Of a DNA stretch of 64,000 nt, positions 24,310-33,305 are shown in pieces; the stretch's first letter is position 1, and every line of letters begins with the position of its first letter. The stretch lies in NCBI GenBank assembly GCA_937920085.1, contig CALETE010000081.1:62001-126000 (forward strand), written 5' to 3'. The translations under genes were made by a program, and so were the position numbers. Under the pieces are notes generated by a model. It was not told the origin of the DNA, made no database searches, and was given only the letters and a program-made list of their open reading frames with translations. The stretch is from an uncultured Alphaproteobacteria bacterium (GTDB lineage Bacteria; Pseudomonadota; Alphaproteobacteria; Caulobacterales; Caulobacteraceae).

Positions 24310-25245
24310 CTAGTGCTTGGACACTTCGATCCGCCAGTCCGGGCCTGATGCCACCCCACGGACCTTGGCGTAGTCGCCTTGGTTCAGGGCCACGCTGACC
24401 TTCAGCAAGCTGTTGACGTACACCAGGGGCTGGCCGACCGGCACGCTGCCGAATGTGGTGACAAAGGGCGCCGTGACCTGATCAACCTGACGGTCGCCCT
24501 TGAATATCCTCACATCCACCAAATCACCGTCCTTGATGGATATCTGCTTGAGGAAGTCCTTAGGGATGTTCGACCAGACATTCCCGTACTGCACATCTAG
24601 CACAGGGATATTGCCTTGAATCTTTTGGCCAATCACCTGCGCCGGGGTGTAGTTGAGGCGAACCAGATTGGCCTTGGAAACCAGGGGCCCCACCTCTGAC
24701 CAGGTAATCACGCCGCTTGCCAGTCGGGCACCCACATAGCCAAAGACGTCGCGGCCGAAGAAGGTGTTGCTCTCTTCAGAACCCTTAAGCCGATTGCGGG
24801 TCTCATCGATTTGCCGAACCTCATCAACCCCCTCAGCATCGCCGATCAGGGTGATCAGGCCGTTGTCCGGCAGCACATAGAACCGCCCTGCGCAGGTCCG
24901 AACCACCAAAGACTTACGCGCGGTGCCAACGCCAGGATCAACGACGGCGACAAATACAGTTGGCGCGCGCCAGTAGGGTGCTGTCTGATAGAGCCAGTAG
25001 GCACCGGTCCAGATGTCACCGGCGGGAACCTCGTGGGTAAGGTCCGTCACCAGCAGGGTCGGCGAAACCGAATAGGCGACGCCGCGCACTTCTGAAACGG
25101 CTCCGTCCTTGAGCCCAAAGTCCGTCATCAGGACCAGCGGACCTGAGACGCGGTCAGGAAGCGCGGCTCCACAGGTCTGAGCCGCCCCTGGCCCGGCCAA
25201 GGCTATGACCACCAGAGCCAAGCTTGTCGCCATCAATTTGCGCAT
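24310..25245 (-). CDS. Secreted SAM hydroxide adenosyltransferase family protein (DUF62)
   Basis: A 311-residue member of the SAM hydrolase/halogenase family, which cleaves S-adenosylmethionine with water or halide. The family core is clear: VLMTDFGLKDGAVSEVRG, VVDPGVGTAR with D103 and R110, and NTFFGRDVF. The catalytic His of SAM hydrolases (TFHGRD) is F163 here, and the first 22 residues form a Sec-type signal peptide. Both traits are odd for an enzyme of a cytoplasmic substrate. It may bind another nucleoside or have lost activity. Confidence 0.8.
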   Translation of the reverse strand: MRKLMATSLALVVIALAGPGAAQTCGAALPDRVSGPLVLMTDFGLKDGAVSEVRGVAYSVSPTLLVTDLTHEVPAGDIWTGAYWLYQTAPYWRAPTVFVAVVDPGVGTARKSLVVRTCAGRFYVLPDNGLITLIGDAEGVDEVRQIDETRNRLKGSEESNTFFGRDVFGYVGARLASGVITWSEVGPLVSKANLVRLNYTPAQVIGQKIQGNIPVLDVQYGNVWSNIPKDFLKQISIKDGDLVDVRIFKGDRQVDQVTAPFVTTFGSVPVGQPLVYVNSLLKVSVALNQGDYAKVRGVASGPDWRIEVSKH

Positions 25246-25269
25246 GGTCGTCTCCTAAGGAATTGGCCT

Positions 25270-26070
25270 CTAGCCGCCGAGTTCCACAGATCTGCGGGTC
25301 GCAGCCACGACGGCATCGCGCAGTAGGGGCTCCAGGCCACCCTCGCCCATCAGCACCTTAAGTGCAGCCTCGGTTGTGCCATTGGGCGAGGTGACCTGGC
25401 GGCGCAGGGCGGCGGGGTCTTCGCCCGATTGGGCCAGCAGGGCCGCAGCACCGATCATGGTCGCCCGCGCCAGATCACGAGACGCCTCTGCGGAAAGGCC
25501 CGCTGACACACCTCCAGCTTCCAGGGCCTCAACAAAGGCATAGAAATAGGCGGGAGCCGATCCAGAAACCCCGGTGGCGGCATGCAATAGATCTTCGACC
25601 TCAAGGTCGACCACAATCCCGACGGGGGCAAAAAGTGCATGAGCCCGAGCCCGAGCCTCAGGGACTGAGGCATAGATGCTGGCCACGCCCTGACCGATGG
25701 CTGCGGCCGTGGTGGGCATGACCCGGGCCACGCGCCGCCCCCCAAAGGCCGCGGAAATGTCGGCAGACCTCACCCCCGCCGCCACAGAAACCACGATAGC
25801 GTCCTGCGCCAGATGCTCGCTGACCTCTTCGGCTGTCTCGTGCCAGATCTGGGGCTTTACGGCGAGCAGCACAGTCTTAGCAGCGGATAGGTCGGCGAGG
25901 GGAGGATTGAGCTTGGCACCAAGCTTTCCCACAGCCTCAGCGACGGTCGTAATGTACGGATCACGAATGATCAGATCCTTGGGCGCAAAAGCCCCAATGC
26001 GGCGCCAGCCCTCGATGAGCGCTCCGCCCATTCGGCCTGCACCAAGCATCAGAATGGGCGTGACAGTCAT
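25270..26070 (-). CDS. proC: Pyrroline-5-carboxylate reductase
   Basis: A 266-residue enzyme for the final step of proline synthesis (reduction of pyrroline-5-carboxylate with NAD(P)H). The nucleotide-binding loop is MLGAGRMGGALIEGW, with VLLAVKPQ following. The C-terminal helical dimer domain includes GVSGSAPAYFYAFVEAL and VTSPNGTTEAAL, the family's substrate-site motif. It follows the YbjN-like gene by 18 bp, an arrangement common in this class. Confidence 0.93.
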   Translation of the reverse strand: MTVTPILMLGAGRMGGALIEGWRRIGAFAPKDLIIRDPYITTVAEAVGKLGAKLNPPLADLSAAKTVLLAVKPQIWHETAEEVSEHLAQDAIVVSVAAGVRSADISAAFGGRRVARVMPTTAAAIGQGVASIYASVPEARARAHALFAPVGIVVDLEVEDLLHAATGVSGSAPAYFYAFVEALEAGGVSAGLSAEASRDLARATMIGAAALLAQSGEDPAALRRQVTSPNGTTEAALKVLMGEGGLEPLLRDAVVAATRRSVELGG

Positions 26071-26088
26071 TGGAAACTCAGATGCGCC

Positions 26089-26592
26089 CTAGGCTTCGCC
26101 AACCGTATCGAACATACAGGCTTCGATTGCCTGGGAGGGCGTCTTGCCACCCTGTGTCAGGAAATCAAAGGCCGGATAGAAACGATCGGCCGCCTCCATA
26201 GCCACATCGATCATGGCCGCAGCCTGGGCAAGGCTTGGACGCTCCCCACCGGTCAAGGCCATGGCGTGGCGGAAAACGATCTCGCCGTCATCCCACACCT
26301 CGAAATGCCCAAGCCAGACCCGCTGATTGATCGTCGAAGCCAGCTCAAAGGCCGCTGGCCTTTGTTTTGGCTTCACTTGAAGGTCCACAGACAGGCAAAG
26401 CTGCAGACAGTCGGCTTCTGGTCGCCAGGCGAACCAGAGCTCGAAGTCCTTCCAGTCGCCCGACAAGGTAAAGGCAAGGTCGCCCTCTTCCGTCCGATCA
26501 AACTGCAGATTCTCGGCCTGAAGGACATGCTCGACCACATCCAAAGGATCGTGGGCCAGGATGAAGTCGTCGTCGGAAAGGGGGGTTTCCAT
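26089..26592 (-). CDS. YbjN domain-containing protein
   Basis: A 167-residue cytoplasmic protein resembling the YbjN/T3SS-chaperone-like family. The start is the ATG at 26592 (METPLSDDDF), as the longer frame lacks a ribosome site. The fold is indicated by alternating acidic and hydrophobic strands (LAFTLSGDWKDFELWFAWRP). The exact function is unknown. It lies directly upstream of proC on the same strand. Confidence 0.8.
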   Translation of the reverse strand: METPLSDDDFILAHDPLDVVEHVLQAENLQFDRTEEGDLAFTLSGDWKDFELWFAWRPEADCLQLCLSVDLQVKPKQRPAAFELASTINQRVWLGHFEVWDDGEIVFRHAMALTGGERPSLAQAAAMIDVAMEAADRFYPAFDFLTQGGKTPSQAIEACMFDTVGEA

Positions 26593-26729
26593 AAGACCGC
26601 GGGTCTCCTCGCAAGGGGCGTGGGGTTTCCCACGAATCACCGTGCGATGGTGAAAGTAATCTGCTTCGTTGACGCTTTGTCACCGGCTTCTTGCATCAAG
26701 CGAGCCACAAACGCGTATTTAGCGGTGGG

Positions 26730-26993
26730 TCAGTCGACCTTAGGGGCCTTCTTAGCTGCCGATTTGGCGGGTGCCTGGGCAGCCTTAAGCTCAGCGACTT
26801 CAGCACGTAGCGCGGCAAGCTCGGCCTTGAGGGCATCAAAGTCTTCGCGGCGAATCAGATCGAGCTCGGCCGCCATGCGGTCGGCCTGGGCCCGGAAGGC
26901 TGACTTAGCCTCTTCGCCAGCGCTCTGTGCCAGGCCCATAGCTGCATTGGTCAGCTTGGCCACTTCGTCTAAAAAGGGGTTCTGTGTTTGCAT
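26730..26993 (-). CDS. UbiK-like ubiquinone accessory factor
   Basis: An 87-residue coiled-coil protein of the BMFP/YqiC (UbiK) group. It starts MQTQNPFLDEVAKLTNAAMG, and residues about 45-70 form a heptad coil (DFDALKAELAALRAEVAELKA). An Ala/Lys tail with AAKKAPKVD follows. UbiK assists late ubiquinone hydroxylation in E. coli. The ATG at 26993 is preferred over 27050. It is divergent from lgt, a common arrangement in alphaproteobacteria. Confidence 0.8.
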   Translation of the reverse strand: MQTQNPFLDEVAKLTNAAMGLAQSAGEEAKSAFRAQADRMAAELDLIRREDFDALKAELAALRAEVAELKAAQAPAKSAAKKAPKVD

Positions 26994-27076
26994 CTGTCTA
27001 ATATGGCCCTTCGGGGGATGAATGCGAGAGGGTTCTCGTCTAAAGCGCATAGCATCGTGTGGATGGAGAGTGATTG

Positions 27077-27910
27077 GTGGCCCTGCCCTATCCTGTGATC
27101 AACCCTGTCCTGGTCAATATCGGGCCCCTGCCAATCCGCTGGTATGCTCTTGCCTATATCTCTGGGATCCTCCTTGGATGGCGGTACATCCTCGACCTCC
27201 TGAAAACAGAATCCCTATGGGGCGCGCGCAAGCCCCTGCTTACCTCGGTTAAGCTCGATGACCTGATCCTCTGGATCACCTTGGGAATCATTATCGGAGG
27301 TCGGATCGGTCACGTTGTCTTTTATACCCCCGAGATCCTGATCGCTGACCCCCTAGAGATTTTTATGGTCTGGCATGGGGGCATGAGTTTCCACGGCGGG
27401 ACCCTGGGCGTCCTGATCGCCACCATGGCGTTCGCCCGGCTGAATAAGCTCGACCTTTACGAAATGGGCGATCTGATCTGCGCCGCCGCGCCCCTCGGCC
27501 TGTTATTTGGGCGCTTGGCAAACTTCATCAAGCCAGAGCTCTGGGGTCGGGTCACCGATGTTCCATGGGCTATGGTCTTTCCAGGTGCCGGCCCCTTACC
27601 CCGGCATCCCAGCCAGCTCTACGAGGCGGCCCTGGAAGGTGTGGTCCTGTTCATGATCCTGCGTTTAGGGACCCATGGTGCCAGGCTCTTGCACAAGCGT
27701 GGCGTGATCGCGGGGCTGTTCTTCCTGGGCTATGGCCTGATCCGGGTCGCGCTCGAAAATGTCCGACAGCCTGATGTGGGCATGCCCAACTTCCCATTTG
27801 GTCTCACCATGGGCATGATCCTCAGCCTGCCCATGATTTTTGGTGGTGCCTGGCTTATTTGGCGCGGCCTGACGGAAGATGCCCCAGCGACGCCCCATGG
27901 CCCTGCTTGA
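27077..27910 (+). CDS. lgt: Prolipoprotein diacylglyceryl transferase
   Basis: A 277-residue inner-membrane enzyme that moves diacylglyceryl from phosphatidylglycerol to the lipobox cysteine of prolipoproteins. The catalytic stretch HGGMSFHGGTLG and the signature GRLANFIKPELWGRVT are present, with about seven membrane segments. The start is GTG at 27077, eight bases after GGAG; TTG at 27074 is an alternative. It overlaps midA at its 3' end and heads a likely operon with midA and pgeF. Confidence 0.92.
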   Translation: MALPYPVINPVLVNIGPLPIRWYALAYISGILLGWRYILDLLKTESLWGARKPLLTSVKLDDLILWITLGIIIGGRIGHVVFYTPEILIADPLEIFMVWHGGMSFHGGTLGVLIATMAFARLNKLDLYEMGDLICAAAPLGLLFGRLANFIKPELWGRVTDVPWAMVFPGAGPLPRHPSQLYEAALEGVVLFMILRLGTHGARLLHKRGVIAGLFFLGYGLIRVALENVRQPDVGMPNFPFGLTMGMILSLPMIFGGAWLIWRGLTEDAPATPHGPA

Positions 27911-28955
27911 TCGCCTTAGGGCGCTCATAGGGGCTGCAGGCCCGTTGAGCGTCCCGCAATATATGGAGCTGTGCCTCCACGACCCCATTGACGGCTATTA
28001 CGCCACGCGACCTGCCCTCGGTGACACTGGCGACTTCATCACTGCCCCGCTGGTTAGCCAGATGTTCGGCGAGATTATCGGCGTTTGGCTGATCGAAACC
28101 TGGCGTCGTTTGGGCAGGCCAGCGACCTTCCGGCTTGTGGAAATGGGGCCAGGGGATGGCACCCTGATGCTCGACATCCAGCGCACGGTCAAACACGAAC
28201 CGGCCTTTGGAGCCGCTCAGGATGTCTGGCTAGTGGAAACGTCGGTACCTCTTAAATCCCTGCAAGAGGACAAGCTGGGCGACCAAGTACGATGGGTGAA
28301 GACCCTGGCGGAGGTCCCGAGCGGTGCCCCTATCCTATTGGTCGCCAATGAGCTCCTGGACTGCCTGCCCGCCCGCCAGTTTGTTCGCACAGCCGCCGGC
28401 TGGTCTGAGCGTGGAATAGGGCTGGATGACGACGGCAACCTTGCCTTTGGCCTGATGGGATCCTTGCCAGCCCGCGCCTTTCCGGAGGCACCGGCCGGAA
28501 CGGTGGTTGAATCCTCTGCCGCCCAGGAAAATCTGGCTCGCGCCATCGCCCAACGCATTACTTCCGACGGCGGCGCGGCCCTGATGATCGACTATGGCAG
28601 ATCAGAGCCAGGGTTTGGCGACACGCTCCAGGCCCTGTCTAAGCACCAGAAGGTTTCACCCCTCGCGGATCCTGGCGCAGCGGACCTCACTGTTCACGCT
28701 GACTTCCCCGCCATCCTTCGTACGGCGGCCGGTGAAGGTCTTTCGGCGCTGCCGATTCTGACCCAGGCCGCCTACTTGCTGAAACTGGGCGTTGTCGAAA
28801 GAGCCGAAGCCTTGGCAGCTGCCCGTCCCGACAGATTTGAAATCCTGGAGCGTCAATTGAACCGCTTGATATCGCCCACCGAAATGGGCGACCTTTTCAA
28901 AGTGGTCTGCCTTGCGCAATCAGGCCTGACGCCTCCCGCCTTTGAGACACCCTGA
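27879..28955 (+). CDS. MidA/NDUFAF7-type SAM-dependent methyltransferase
   Basis: A 358-residue class I methyltransferase of the DUF185 family. The SAM-binding motif is VEMGPGDGTLMLD, and SVPQYMELCLHDPIDGYY with GDTGDFITAPLVSQMFGE is the family N-terminal block. The human homologue methylates a complex I subunit; bacterial targets are not known. It starts inside lgt (ATG at 27879; 27897 possible) and overlaps the pgeF start by one base. Confidence 0.88.
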   Translation: MPQRRPMALLDRLRALIGAAGPLSVPQYMELCLHDPIDGYYATRPALGDTGDFITAPLVSQMFGEIIGVWLIETWRRLGRPATFRLVEMGPGDGTLMLDIQRTVKHEPAFGAAQDVWLVETSVPLKSLQEDKLGDQVRWVKTLAEVPSGAPILLVANELLDCLPARQFVRTAAGWSERGIGLDDDGNLAFGLMGSLPARAFPEAPAGTVVESSAAQENLARAIAQRITSDGGAALMIDYGRSEPGFGDTLQALSKHQKVSPLADPGAADLTVHADFPAILRTAAGEGLSALPILTQAAYLLKLGVVERAEALAAARPDRFEILERQLNRLISPTEMGDLFKVVCLAQSGLTPPAFETP

Positions 28956-29722
28956 TGCTGCCGGTTTTGACCTCCGCACTGCTAGACCTGCCTGGGGTCC
29001 GTCACGGCTTTTTCACCCGGCAAGGCGGGGTCTCTCAGGGGATCTATGCGGGCTTGAATGTCGGCCAAGGGTCCGGGGATCGTCCTGAAGACGTGGCAGA
29101 AAATCGTCGGCTGGCGGCGGATCACTTCGGCCTGCCGGTGACGGCACTTTCCACAGCCTATCAAATCCATTCCAGCAAGGCCCTGATTGCGGACTCCGCC
29201 TGGGGACACCTCCGCCCGGAAGGCGACGCCGTGGTGACCGGGACGCCGGGCCTGCTCTGCGGTGCCCTGGCAGCGGACTGTGCGCCAATCCTTTTGGCCG
29301 ACCCCAATGCCCGAATCGTCGCCGCCGCCCATGCAGGCTGGAAGGGCGCGCTGTCAGGGATCGCCGAGGCCACGGTCGAAGCCATGGTTCAAAAGGGTGC
29401 GAGACCTGCAAATATCGTCGCTGTGGTCGGCCCCTGTATCGGCCAGGACTCTTACGAGGTGGGGCTTGAGTTCGAGGCGCAATTTATTGCTGACGAGCCT
29501 GCCAATAGTGCGTTTTTCAAACCCGGTGAGTCGCCTGAAAAACGCTATTTTGACCTGCCTGGGTTTGTGCTGTTCAGACTTCAACGTATAGGTGTTGAGA
29601 CCTGCGCCTGGATAGGGGCGGATACCTGCGCAGACGCCCAACGGTTTTATTCCAACCGGCGTGCCTTCCGTAGCGGCGAACCGGATTTTGGCCGACTCCT
29701 TTCGGCTATTACGCTTGTTTGA
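28955..29722 (+). CDS. pgeF: Peptidoglycan editing factor PgeF
   Basis: A 255-residue YfiH/LACC1-family protein with the purine-nucleoside-like fold. Metal-site residues are visible in YQIHSSKALI, ALAADCAPILL and AAAHAGWKGAL. The E. coli homologue stops misincorporation of L-Ser or Gly into peptidoglycan precursors; other homologues show nucleoside phosphorylase or laccase-like activity. The start overlaps the midA stop (TGATG), so it is coupled. Confidence 0.9.
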   Translation: MLPVLTSALLDLPGVRHGFFTRQGGVSQGIYAGLNVGQGSGDRPEDVAENRRLAADHFGLPVTALSTAYQIHSSKALIADSAWGHLRPEGDAVVTGTPGLLCGALAADCAPILLADPNARIVAAAHAGWKGALSGIAEATVEAMVQKGARPANIVAVVGPCIGQDSYEVGLEFEAQFIADEPANSAFFKPGESPEKRYFDLPGFVLFRLQRIGVETCAWIGADTCADAQRFYSNRRAFRSGEPDFGRLLSAITLV

Positions 29723-29798
29723 GGTGCTAGGACTTGCCCCTCAGCAAAGGGCTGCTACAAGCCGCGCCATCTGGTGATCTCTAGACCTCGAGGGTTCC

Positions 29799-30734
29799 AT
29801 GAAGCTGCTGGCTGGCAACTCCAACCGCACCCTGGCTGAGGCTGTCGCCTCTCATTTGGATCTTCCCCTCACCCGGGCCCAAGTAAAACGCTTCGCTGAC
29901 AACGAGGTCTTCGTCACCATTGACGAAAATGTCCGCGGCGAGGACGTGTTCGTCATTCAGTCCACCAGCTATCCGGCCAATGACAACCTGATGGAACTGC
30001 TGATCTGCATCGATGCTCTCAAGCGAGCCTCGGCGCGGCGTATCACGGCCGTCATGCCCTATTTCGGCTATGCCCGTCAGGACCGTAAGACCGGCGGACG
30101 GACACCGATCTCTGCCAAGCTCGTAGCGAACTTGATTACGCGGGCTGGTGCCCACCGGGTTCTGACCATGGATCTGCACTCCGGACAGATCCAAGGCTTC
30201 TTCGATATTCCTACCGACAACCTTGCGGCAACGCCCCTGGTGGCCAGCGACATCAAGGCCCACTATCAGAATACCAGCGAGCTGCTGATCGTTTCTCCCG
30301 ATGTCGGCGGCGTTGTCCGCGCCCTGGCCGTAGCCAGCCGCCTGAACGCAGACCTTGCCATCGTCGACAAGCGCCGTTCAGGCCCTGGCAAGAGCGAGGT
30401 GGCAAATATCATCGGTGATGTCGAGGGACGGCGGTTGATCCTGTTCGATGACATCGTCGACTCCGCTGGGACCCTCTGCAACGCAGCCAAGGCGCTGATG
30501 GACGCGGGAGCCGTCGAGGTTTCGGCCTATGTCACCCACGGCGTGCTATCGGGCGCTGCCCATGAACGGGTGGCCAACTCCGTCCTGAAAGAACTGGTGA
30601 TCACCGACTCAATTGAGGCGTCAGATCTGGTCGCCAAGTCCAGCAAGATCCGTCAGGTGAGCTGCGATACGCTTATCGGTGAAGCCATCCGGCGAATCGC
30701 AAACGAAGAATCGGTCTCAAAACTGTTCGATTGA
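29799..30734 (+). CDS. prs: Ribose-phosphate pyrophosphokinase
   Basis: A 311-residue PRPP synthetase feeding purine, pyrimidine, histidine and tryptophan synthesis. Motifs seen are NRTLAEAVASHL at the start, the flexible-loop YFGYARQDRKTGGRTPI, DLHSGQIQGFFDIP, and the PRPP-binding LFDDIVDSAGTLCNA. Length is normal. It lies 76 bp after pgeF on the same strand. Confidence 0.95.
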   Translation: MKLLAGNSNRTLAEAVASHLDLPLTRAQVKRFADNEVFVTIDENVRGEDVFVIQSTSYPANDNLMELLICIDALKRASARRITAVMPYFGYARQDRKTGGRTPISAKLVANLITRAGAHRVLTMDLHSGQIQGFFDIPTDNLAATPLVASDIKAHYQNTSELLIVSPDVGGVVRALAVASRLNADLAIVDKRRSGPGKSEVANIIGDVEGRRLILFDDIVDSAGTLCNAAKALMDAGAVEVSAYVTHGVLSGAAHERVANSVLKELVITDSIEASDLVAKSSKIRQVSCDTLIGEAIRRIANEESVSKLFD

Positions 30735-30877
30735 GCCGTATGCGGCCCTAGTTTTGACATGGGTCTGGGGCAGGTAGCAGGGGATTCCGTACCAGATCGA
30801 ACTGGTCTAGGAATACGCCCTTGTCCGAGACTGTCTGCCGCCGTGGCAGACCCAGATCAAACGGGATACCCGTCTAG

Positions 30878-31924
30878 ATGCGCAGATTTCTGAAGGCATG
30901 GAGCCTTAAGCCCGCCGCACTCGCCCTTGTTTTTCTGGCAGGCTGTGCGTCAGAACCGCCCGCGCCCCTGCCTGTCGCCCCATCTCCTCCGCCCCCAGTC
31001 GTCCGGCTTGCTCCGGCCATTCTTGAGCAGGCCAGTGCTTATCGGGCCTACATGGACCGTGCCACTTCCGTAAACGGAAACTTCCAGTCCGCAGATGATA
31101 TCGCCAATACGCTGCAGTCGACCGATGCTTTCGAGCCGACCGCCCTGGTCCGCGGTGCCATGGCCTATGGCGCGATCGCAGCCCTGCAGGACCCCGCGTT
31201 TGTTGCTGGTATTCGCAGCTTTGGCAGCGGTGCCGAACAGAGACGCCAAATTGCCTATGAAATTCTGCGCAACCCAACCTATGTCTTGGGACTGCCTGGA
31301 TCAGCGTCCGCCCGTGCGCTTGTTACCCAGGCCCTGAATACCGACGGCCTGGCCCTCTATAACGCCGGAAAGGCCGTCAAACAGTCAGCCTATGACCTGC
31401 AAAAACAACCCTGGTCTAAGGTCGAGGTCACCAATCGGGACGGGCGTCTGGCGAGGGCAAAGACATTGTCCTCCGCCCTGCCCCCTGGCGAGGCCGCCGT
31501 CACAGCCCGCCTGGAGCAGGCCTCTACCGGCACCTTAAATCTGGGCCTGACGCCCTCGGTAACGCCGGGCACCACGACAGAGGTCATTGTTCGCAGCTTG
31601 GCCGTGGCTGCCTTAGCTGTTCTCAATCAGGCCGATGCAGAAAACATGCCGTCCATCGATGCGGTCATGTCCGACCAGAGTGTTGGCTTCTGCATGACAA
31701 TGGCCAAGCTCAATCTCTATCAGTGCCTCGCCGTCGCGCGCCCAAATTACGAGGATATCTTTTGCCTGGGCCAGCATGTGATGATGGACACCGGTCGCTG
31801 CATCATCAAAGCCTCCGGCCAGGAAGAGCCCTATGAGGCGAAGTTCGTCCCCATTGTGCGTGCCGACATCGGCTATAACCTCCCAAAGAAGCCTGTTCGG
31901 AAGAAGAGTTCGAAGAGTCGTTAA
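30878..31924 (+). CDS. Orphan lipoprotein with C-terminal cysteines
   Basis: A 348-residue lipoprotein: the signal peptide ends in lipobox LAGC (C22), followed by a proline-rich linker (PPAPLPVAPSPPPPVV). The centre (about 45-240) is helical and Ala-rich. Near the C-terminus are four cysteines in FCM, QCL, FCL and RCI (about residues 268-310), likely forming disulfides. The tail is strongly basic. A signal peptide plus cysteines indicates a periplasmic domain tethered to the membrane. I recognise no domain. It is monocistronic between prs and rplY. Confidence 0.75.
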   Translation: MRRFLKAWSLKPAALALVFLAGCASEPPAPLPVAPSPPPPVVRLAPAILEQASAYRAYMDRATSVNGNFQSADDIANTLQSTDAFEPTALVRGAMAYGAIAALQDPAFVAGIRSFGSGAEQRRQIAYEILRNPTYVLGLPGSASARALVTQALNTDGLALYNAGKAVKQSAYDLQKQPWSKVEVTNRDGRLARAKTLSSALPPGEAAVTARLEQASTGTLNLGLTPSVTPGTTTEVIVRSLAVAALAVLNQADAENMPSIDAVMSDQSVGFCMTMAKLNLYQCLAVARPNYEDIFCLGQHVMMDTGRCIIKASGQEEPYEAKFVPIVRADIGYNLPKKPVRKKSSKSR

Positions 31925-32004
31925 GAGTCCTCGATTGCGCCCGTTGCCATCTGCGTAGGTTTTGTGTATCAACCGCCACCTTTCGGCCCAATCGGGTCGT
32001 CCGC

Positions 32005-32029
32005 CGCCGCGCGTGACATTCGCGCGGCG
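32005..32029 (+). other. Strong hairpin in the rplY leader
   Basis: CGCCGCGCG, a seven-base loop TGACATT and CGCGCGGCG form a perfect 9-bp GC stem ending 21 bases before the rplY ATG. A short T-rich run (CGTTTT) follows after four bases. It could terminate the lipoprotein transcript, or act as a control element for L25. Confidence 0.45.
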
Positions 32030-32050
32030 ACTTCGTTTTGAGGCAAGGCC

Positions 32051-32653
32051 ATGGCCGATATCATTTTGAACGTTGAAGTCCGCGATCGTACCGGCACGGG
32101 TGGTGCTCGCGAAACCCGCCGCGCCGGCAGGGTCCCAGGCGTGCTTTATGGCGGTGCCAAGGATCCCGTGGCGATTTCCGTCAAGGAAAACGAGTTCCGC
32201 AAGGCGCTCCACACCGGCAAGCTGCTTGGCCACCTGGTGACCTTGAAGTACGGCGATGAGACCCAGCCGGTCATCGCCAAGGCTATCGACATGCATCCCG
32301 TGACCGATCAGCCTGTCCACTTTGACCTCTATCGGGTTGATGAGCACCAGCAGATTAAGATCTCTGTCCCAGTTCACTTTAAGAACCAGGAAGCATCGCC
32401 AGGCCTGAAGCGCGGTGGCACGCTGAACATCGTGCGTCACGATATCGAACTGAACTGCCCGGCTGATCACATTCCGGAAGACGTGATTTTCGACCTGACC
32501 GGCCTGGATATCGGCGACGCGATCCGCGTGTCATCCTTTACCCTGCCTGCCGGAATCAGCGCTGCGCTTCCTGGGGATCTGGTTATCGCCACTGTTGCCG
32601 GATCTTCGGCATCGGCATCGGCGGCAGCCGGTGAAGGGAACGGCGACGCCTAA
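32051..32653 (+). CDS. rplY: 50S ribosomal protein L25/general stress protein Ctc
   Basis: A 200-residue 5S-rRNA-binding ribosomal protein of the long Ctc/TL5 type. The N-terminal L25 domain (residues 5-95) has RDRTGTGGARETRRAGRVPG and PVHFDLYRVD. The C-terminal TL5 beta domain (100-185) ends in a low-complexity Ser/Ala tail. A strong GC hairpin lies just upstream. It is followed 36 bp later by pth, the usual order in bacteria. Confidence 0.93.
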   Translation: MADIILNVEVRDRTGTGGARETRRAGRVPGVLYGGAKDPVAISVKENEFRKALHTGKLLGHLVTLKYGDETQPVIAKAIDMHPVTDQPVHFDLYRVDEHQQIKISVPVHFKNQEASPGLKRGGTLNIVRHDIELNCPADHIPEDVIFDLTGLDIGDAIRVSSFTLPAGISAALPGDLVIATVAGSSASASAAAGEGNGDA

Positions 32654-32689
32654 TTCAGGCTTTGCCACCTCCAACCCCCGGAGGATAAA

Positions 32690-33301
32690 ATGCTCATCCT
32701 TGCGGGACAGGGGAACCCCGGCGCGCGCTATGCTGGCAATCGCCACAACATCGGCTTCATGGCCGTGGACGCCATTGCGCGCCGGTGGGGCTTTGGGCCT
32801 GAAAAGTCCAAGTTCCAGGGCCTTGTCCGGGAGGGCGATATTCCAACGCCGAATGGAGACGTTCGCGCGCTAATCCTGAAGCCGCAGACCTATTACAACG
32901 ACAGCGGTCAGGCTGTGGCTCAGGCCATGAAATTCTATAAGCTTGCACCGAAGGACGTGGTGCTCTTCTACGACGAGATCGATCTCGCCCCAGGTCGCTT
33001 CCGTATGAAGACCGGCGGCGGCGCGGCAGGCAATAACGGTGTCCGATCTGTCACAGCCCATATCACGGCTGAGTTTCGCAGGGCGCGGCTGGGCGTAGGG
33101 CACCCCGGCCACAAGGACAGGGTGCAAGGCCATGTCCTCTCAGATTTCCATAAGGTTGACCGTGACTGGCTTGCCGCCCTAATCAGCGCTGTGGCCGACG
33201 CGGCACCACTCTTGGCGGCAGGTGAGGACGAGCGTTATCAGACCGAGGTCCTACGCTTGGCTCCAGCAGAAAAGTCTGACCCGAAACAGGGAGGTATTTG
33301 A
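32690..33301 (+). CDS. pth: Peptidyl-tRNA hydrolase
   Basis: A 203-residue enzyme that frees tRNA from peptidyl-tRNAs dropped by ribosomes. Catalytic residues lie in GNPGARYAGNRHNIGFMAVD (Asn and His), and YNDSGQAV and GGGAAGNNGVRS are the other signatures. The ribosome site GGAGGA is good. It is adjacent to rplY and the TPR gene on one strand, with four bases to the next ATG. Confidence 0.95.
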   Translation: MLILAGQGNPGARYAGNRHNIGFMAVDAIARRWGFGPEKSKFQGLVREGDIPTPNGDVRALILKPQTYYNDSGQAVAQAMKFYKLAPKDVVLFYDEIDLAPGRFRMKTGGGAAGNNGVRSVTAHITAEFRRARLGVGHPGHKDRVQGHVLSDFHKVDRDWLAALISAVADAAPLLAAGEDERYQTEVLRLAPAEKSDPKQGGI

Positions 33302-33305
33302 GCAT

